8,996 nt of DNA from contig JAKLLI010000058.1 of NCBI GenBank assembly GCA_023150195.1, positions 1 to 8,996 of the forward strand, read 5' to 3'. Each line of letters opens with the position of its first letter. The stretch's first letter is position 1. The notes under the pieces were generated by a model. That model was given only the letters and a program-made list of their open reading frames with translations, ran no database searches and was not told where the DNA came from. The DNA is from Azonexus sp. (GTDB taxonomy: Bacteria > Pseudomonadota > Gammaproteobacteria > Burkholderiales > Rhodocyclaceae). Shown piece after piece: positions 5,278 through 8,996 of the stretch. The translations under genes were made by a program, and so were the position numbers.

Positions 5278-7311
5278 TCAGTCTTCCTGAATCACGCGCG
5301 ACACCTCTTCGATCGTGGTGCGACCTTCCAGGGCACGCTGCACGCCATCATCGAACAAGGTGGCATAGCCCTCGCTACGGGTGAAGGACACCAGTTCATC
5401 CTTGGTCGGATTACGCGCCATCAGGCGCTGCAGGCCGTCGCTGGCCTCGATGATTTCGTGAATCCCCAGCCGCCCGCGATAGCCGGAGTCGTAGCACTGT
5501 GAACAGCCCTTGCCGCGCGCCAGCCGGGCATTGTCCGGCCATTGGTAGCGGGCGATCATTTCCGGCGGTGGCAGGTAAGTCGTCTTGCAATTGGGGCAGA
5601 CGCCGCGCACCAGCCGCTGACCGACGACCCCGGCCAGCGCCGACGACAGCAGATACGGCTCGATGCCCATGTCCACCATCCGCGAGATGGCGCCGACGGC
5701 GTTGTTGGTGTGCAGCGTGGACAGCACCAGATGCCCGGTCAACGACGCCTGAACGGCAATTTCCGCCGTTTCCCGGTCGCGGATTTCGCCGACCATGATG
5801 ATGTCCGGGTCCTGCCGCAGGATGTGCTTGAGCATGCGCGCGAAACTCAAGCCGATCGGCTCGTTGACCTGATTCTGATTGATCATGTCGATCTGGTACT
5901 CGACCGGATCTTCAATGGTCACGATGTTCTTTTCCACGCTTTTCAGGTGGTTGACCGACGCATAGAGCGAGGTCGTCTTGCCGCTGCCGGTGGGGCCGGT
6001 GACCAGGATCAGCCCGTGACTGCGCGACAGCAGTTTCTTGAGCACGGCCAGATTGGGCGCACGCATCCCCAGTTTTTCGATATCGAGAATGGACTGGTTC
6101 TTGTCGAGCACGCGCAGCACGATCTTTTCGCCGTAGATGCCGGGCAGCGAACTCAGTCGCAAATCGATATTGCGCCCCTGCGTCACCACCTGCATGCGCC
6201 CGTCCTGCGGCAGGCGGCGTTCGGCGATGTCCAGATTGGCCATGACCTTGAGACGGGAAATGATCGCCGGATGCAGATCCGGACGCAGCGACATGGCTTC
6301 GTAGAGCAGGCCATCAATGCGAAAACGCACATAGGAACGCAGTCGACCGCACTCGACATGAATGTCGCTGGCGCCATCGCGCACGGCGCGCTGGATCAGG
6401 CCATTGACGAGGTTGATCACCGGGCTGGCGCCGGCCATCTCGTCGATGCGCGTGTAATCGGACTGTTCCTGGGCCACCAGTTCGATGTCGGTGGCCATGT
6501 TTTCGATCATCTCGGGGATGAACTCGTTGCCGCTGTAGGCTTCGCCCTGGTATTTCAGGATTTCCGGCTGCTCCGCCAGCACCAGACGCAACTTGCACCC
6601 GGAAACATCCTGGATTTCGTCCAGCGCCGGAATGGCCTGTGGATCATGCGTCGCCAGCACCAGGGTGTCGTGCACCTTGAACATGGGCAGCACTTCCAGC
6701 CGCCGGGCGACTTCGCGTGGCAGCAATTCCGTGGCCTGGGTTTCGAACAGGCCGATGCGCAGCGGAATGAAGGGAATCCCCATCTGCCGGCCCAGCGCAG
6801 CCAGCCGGTTGCGTTCGCTGACCATGCCGCTCTCGACGAGGATGGTCCCCATGCGCTTGTTGCTGCGCGCCTGGATCAGCGCCACGTCATCCAGCTGCTT
6901 CTGCGTGACGAAGCCCATCTGCAGCAGGATTTCCCCCAGCTTGGCGGTGGACGGCGGCACGTAATGGCCACCGATGCTTTGCAGCTCACCAAAATTTTCC
7001 GTTTCGTCGCGCAGCGGATCCGCCAGACCGGCCGCAATCAGCACATCCCGAACCAGCAAGGACGGATTCACGAATTTGAGGAAGCCGCCCACCTTGGACA
7101 GCTTCTGACTGCCCTCGAGCATGATTTCCATGGCTGGCCCGGCCAGCAGCGAAACCTGCTCCAGATCGAGGATCACCTGCAAATCCCCTGCCGCCAGCGA
7201 CTCGCTGATCGCCGCCGCCAACGCCTGACACGCATCTTTCTCGATCAGGGGAACCGTGGGCGCGATGTACAGCATCGTGCCCACCTGGCTGCGGGTGACC
7301 AGATCCGACAT
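5278..7311 (-). CDS. mshE: MshE/PilB-family pilus assembly ATPase with N-terminal STAS-like domain
   Basis: 677 aa cytoplasmic hexameric ATPase of the GspE/PilB/MshE family, which powers subunit extraction and fibre extension. Residues 1-105 resemble a STAS domain (VILDLEQVSLLAGPAMEIML, then GGFLKFVNPS). Residues 124-147 and 153-176 are two 24-residue MshEN motifs separated by exactly 5 residues; each has LG or MG at positions 2-3, G at position 10 and Q at position 24. In MshE this tandem binds c-di-GMP. The ATPase core has Walker A GPTGSGKTT (439-447), Asp box IEDPVEY (466-472), Walker B DIIMVGEIRD (503-512), His box (about 525-535), and a zinc-type tetracysteine at C572, C575, C603 and C606. 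Family members lack the STAS part, which accounts for the extra ~110 residues. It sits between an HD-GYP gene (1-base gap) and the platform gene (4-base gap). Alternatives are a PilB- or GspE-type name; the MshEN motif and gene order favour mshE. Confidence 0.93.
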   Translation of the reverse strand: MSDLVTRSQVGTMLYIAPTVPLIEKDACQALAAAISESLAAGDLQVILDLEQVSLLAGPAMEIMLEGSQKLSKVGGFLKFVNPSLLVRDVLIAAGLADPLRDETENFGELQSIGGHYVPPSTAKLGEILLQMGFVTQKQLDDVALIQARSNKRMGTILVESGMVSERNRLAALGRQMGIPFIPLRIGLFETQATELLPREVARRLEVLPMFKVHDTLVLATHDPQAIPALDEIQDVSGCKLRLVLAEQPEILKYQGEAYSGNEFIPEMIENMATDIELVAQEQSDYTRIDEMAGASPVINLVNGLIQRAVRDGASDIHVECGRLRSYVRFRIDGLLYEAMSLRPDLHPAIISRLKVMANLDIAERRLPQDGRMQVVTQGRNIDLRLSSLPGIYGEKIVLRVLDKNQSILDIEKLGMRAPNLAVLKKLLSRSHGLILVTGPTGSGKTTSLYASVNHLKSVEKNIVTIEDPVEYQIDMINQNQVNEPIGLSFARMLKHILRQDPDIIMVGEIRDRETAEIAVQASLTGHLVLSTLHTNNAVGAISRMVDMGIEPYLLSSALAGVVGQRLVRGVCPNCKTTYLPPPEMIARYQWPDNARLARGKGCSQCYDSGYRGRLGIHEIIEASDGLQRLMARNPTKDELVSFTRSEGYATLFDDGVQRALEGRTTIEEVSRVIQED

Positions 7312-7312
7312 T

Positions 7313-8821
7313 TCAGTCCTTGTCGCGGCGGATGTTGAAGCGCACCAGCCATTCCGGCTCGGCGGCCACAATTTCCTTAAATACGCCGACCAGCCACGGA
7401 TCCAGCTGGGCGCCGGCAACGCGCTCCAGCTCCTTCATCGCCACTTCGTGCGAACGTCCGGGGCGATAGGCTCGCGAACTGGTGATGGAATCATAGGTGT
7501 CGGCCACCGCCATGATGCGGGCGTTCAAGGGAATGCGATCTCCTTTCAAGCCCAGCGGATACCCCTTGCCATCGTATTGTTCCTGATGATGGCGAGCGCC
7601 CACCGCCGCATCTTCGAGATGCTTGATGTGGCGAAGAATGTCGTAGCTGCGCTCGGGGTGAACCTTGATGAAGGTGTATTCATCACGCGTCAAGGCACTG
7701 GGCTTGCAGAGCACGGCATCGGGAATCCCGATCTTGCCCACATCGTGCAGCAAGGAGCCCCAGTGCAGGTCATCCAGATCCTCCTGAGACAATTCCAGCG
7801 CCTTGCCAATCTCCATGGACAGAAAATTGACACGCTCGCTATGCCCCCGGGTGTAAGGATCCTTGGCTTCCACCGCTTCGATCAGGGCCTTGGCCATTTG
7901 CTCGTTGAAGTCGTGCATGCTCTCGAGCAACAGATAGGTGTTGCTCAAACCGGACAACTGATTGGCCAGGACTTCCGCCAGCTTGCGGTCGCTGTTCGAG
8001 AAATCCGGCTTGTCGGCATGATTGAGCAACACGATCAGCGCATCCATCGTCACCCCGGAGCGCACGGGCGAGGACAGAATTTTGTACGGCATGTTGGTGA
8101 AAATGTAATTGCGCCGCGGATCGTCGATCTTGTTCATGACCATGGTTTCCCCGGAGGCCTGAACAAAACGGAAGAGATCGCCGCGCATTTCCACCAGCAC
8201 CAGATCGATGTTGTGAATGGGCTTGCTCAGCGAGGTCGCGTGCAGACAGAAGTCGCCGCCCGGCCGTACAAAGGCCACCACATCCACATTCATGTGATCT
8301 GCAGTCGACTGCAGCAAACTCGCAAAAACCTTGCGGTAATCGCCCGAATGTTCCTGAATGTGGTGGTCGACCGCGTACACCAGATGCAGCTCTTCGTAAC
8401 GCAGGCTCAATTCCTCGGTCATCATTTCGAGGTCGGCGCGGTGATGATGCTCTTCAAAGATGCCATCGAACATGTCGTCCGACAGTTCCGCCAGCCGATC
8501 CAGATAAAGGGCCTGCCCCTCGCCGGTCTGCACGGGAAAAATCACCGCCCCCCAGCCGAGAGGGCCGTCCTTGGTCAGGCCGAGCTGCCGATAAAAAGCC
8601 GCCCGTCCCTCGGGCAAGCCCAGCATCTGGATATCCGCCGCCAAGCCTTCCGGCTTGCCGGCAATCTGTGCCGCCAGCGTGGGCGCCAAGGGATGGCTCT
8701 CGTTCCAGATCACATCACCATCGGCATTCAGGATCAGCAGCACCACTTCCGGCCCCAGCGCACGGATCAGCCAGCGCTCGTGGCGCGAAAAGTCAACGCT
8801 TTCCAGGTATTTGCTATTCAT
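7313..8821 (-). CDS. GAF-like / HD-GYP domain protein, probable cyclic-di-GMP phosphodiesterase
   Basis: 502 aa, predicted cytoplasmic with no membrane segment seen. Residues 1-120 form an N-terminal sensor-like region that I cannot name (perhaps PAS-like). Residues 125-150 are a charged helix, a likely coiled-coil linker. Residues 155-300 look like a GAF domain. Residues 315-490 are an HD-GYP domain. Visible catalytic features are E318 and H327 (AKDPYTRGHSERV), H359-D360 with K363 (LLHDVGK), H388 (VHPE), H411-H412-Q413-E414, and D417 to P422 (DGKGYP). HD-GYP enzymes hydrolyse c-di-GMP to pGpG or GMP at a di- or tri-metal site. One residue differs: Q413 stands where many members have the second His of HHE. 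I chose ATG at 8821 because a GGA lies 7 bases upstream; an in-frame GTG directly before it (8824) is the alternative. The stop is one base before the ATPase start, so the two genes are translationally coupled and likely functionally linked. Confidence 0.9.
   Translation of the reverse strand: MNSKYLESVDFSRHERWLIRALGPEVVLLILNADGDVIWNESHPLAPTLAAQIAGKPEGLAADIQMLGLPEGRAAFYRQLGLTKDGPLGWGAVIFPVQTGEGQALYLDRLAELSDDMFDGIFEEHHHRADLEMMTEELSLRYEELHLVYAVDHHIQEHSGDYRKVFASLLQSTADHMNVDVVAFVRPGGDFCLHATSLSKPIHNIDLVLVEMRGDLFRFVQASGETMVMNKIDDPRRNYIFTNMPYKILSSPVRSGVTMDALIVLLNHADKPDFSNSDRKLAEVLANQLSGLSNTYLLLESMHDFNEQMAKALIEAVEAKDPYTRGHSERVNFLSMEIGKALELSQEDLDDLHWGSLLHDVGKIGIPDAVLCKPSALTRDEYTFIKVHPERSYDILRHIKHLEDAAVGARHHQEQYDGKGYPLGLKGDRIPLNARIMAVADTYDSITSSRAYRPGRSHEVAMKELERVAGAQLDPWLVGVFKEIVAAEPEWLVRFNIRRDKD
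7317..7321 (-). promoter_or_regulatory. Ribosome binding site of the STAS-MshE-like ATPase gene
   Basis: AAGGA on the minus strand, 5 bases before ATG at 7311-7309. It lies inside the last codons of the HD-GYP gene. It decides the start: the reading frame is open for 36 more codons upstream, to 7419, but those codons overlap the HD-GYP gene and encode a Trp/Arg/Ser-rich stretch typical of out-of-frame translation. The true protein therefore begins MSDLVTRSQV. Confidence 0.8.
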
Positions 8822-8836
8822 CACGGTATCCGGGGA

Positions 8837-8996
8837 TCAATCGCCTGCACTGAAAACCTGATCGAATTTCTGCATCAGGATGCGCATGCTCAAGGGCTTT
8901 TCGAGAAGTTGCAGACGGGGAATTTCCGCGGTCCATTCGCGGTGTTCGCGGTCCGTCATCGAGGACATGACAAAAATCGGAAAGCTGCGCTCCGGC
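8837..8996 (-). CDS. Response regulator receiver domain, C-terminal fragment (5' end outside window)
   Basis: Only the last 52 codons are visible, ending in TGA at 8839-8837. The translation contains FPIFVMSSMTD followed later by LLEKPLSMRILMQKF. This is the beta4 - beta5 - alpha5 part of a CheY-like receiver: Ser in the switch Thr/Ser position (VMSS) and the invariant Lys in the EKPL motif. The phosphoacceptor Asp lies outside the window. The protein ends soon after alpha5, so it is either a single-domain CheY-like regulator or a longer protein with a C-terminal receiver, such as a hybrid kinase. Its stop is 15 bases upstream of the ATG of the HD-GYP gene, so the two are probably co-transcribed and the receiver may control the phosphodiesterase. 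The receiver identity is firm; the overall architecture is unknown. Confidence 0.85.
   Translation of the reverse strand, partial: PERSFPIFVMSSMTDREHREWTAEIPRLQLLEKPLSMRILMQKFDQVFSAGD

Noticed and set aside
5542..7338. A 598-codon open frame on the plus strand opposite the ATPase gene.
   Set aside because: It is the antisense shadow of a conserved GC-rich gene, with a His/Gln/Arg/Asp-rich composition and no recognisable domain. The minus-strand frame has full ATPase motifs.
7312..7419. An upstream extension of the ATPase frame by 36 codons.
   Set aside because: It overlaps the HD-GYP coding end, has unnatural composition, and is bypassed by an AAGGA site 5 bases before the ATG at 7311.
1..8996. 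CRISPR arrays, tRNA or rRNA genes, insertion sequences, or long direct or inverted repeats.
   Set aside because: None is apparent by reading; the window is almost fully occupied by co-directional coding sequence, and the two short gaps are too small to hold them.

Overview
All genes in this window lie on the minus strand, so they are read from high to low coordinates. Coding sequence is nearly continuous and is GC-rich: hand-counted lines give about 58-70% in the conserved genes. Gene content and codon style suggest a Gram-negative proteobacterium, with Betaproteobacteria my best guess; this is inference, because no rRNA or phylogenetic marker is present. The locus encodes a type IV pilus / type II secretion-like filament machine. 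Its gene order (ATPase, platform, major pilin, four minor pilins of GspH/I/J/K type) matches the E-G-A-C-D-O-P part of MSHA pilus clusters.

Region by region, in transcription order. (1) 8996-8837: C-terminal end of a response-regulator receiver domain, cut by the window edge. (2) 8821-7313: a GAF-like plus HD-GYP protein, probably a cyclic-di-GMP phosphodiesterase. (3) 7311-5278: an assembly ATPase with a STAS-like domain at its N-terminus, then a tandem MshEN motif (the c-di-GMP-binding fold of MshE) and a GspE/PilB ATPase core. (4) 5273-4113: a GspF/MshG inner-membrane platform protein. (5) 4112-4007: a 106-base AT-richer gap with a good sigma70-like promoter and a strong ribosome-binding site for the pilin. 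(6) 4006-953: five prepilin-like genes packed with overlaps or tiny gaps: a GspG/MshA-like major pilin, then GspH-, GspI-, GspJ- and GspK-like minor pilins. The last, GspK/MshP-like, carries a DNRLRE-type beta-sandwich domain at its C-terminus. (7) 952-880: a 73-base gap with a weak promoter-like element. (8) 879-1: a PilM-like actin-fold protein running off the left edge.

How they may work together (inference): a two-component receiver and the HD-GYP enzyme would set local c-di-GMP. The MshEN domain of the ATPase would read that level and drive pilus extension through the platform protein. A GspH/I/J/K minor pilin complex, whose K-type subunit carries the DNRLRE domain, would prime and cap the fibre and could give it an adhesive tip. 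PilM would start the inner-membrane alignment subcomplex, probably continuing beyond the window. The less usual points are the STAS-MshEN-ATPase fusion, the pseudopilin-DNRLRE fusion with locally low GC, and the direct coupling of an HD-GYP gene to a c-di-GMP-responsive ATPase gene.
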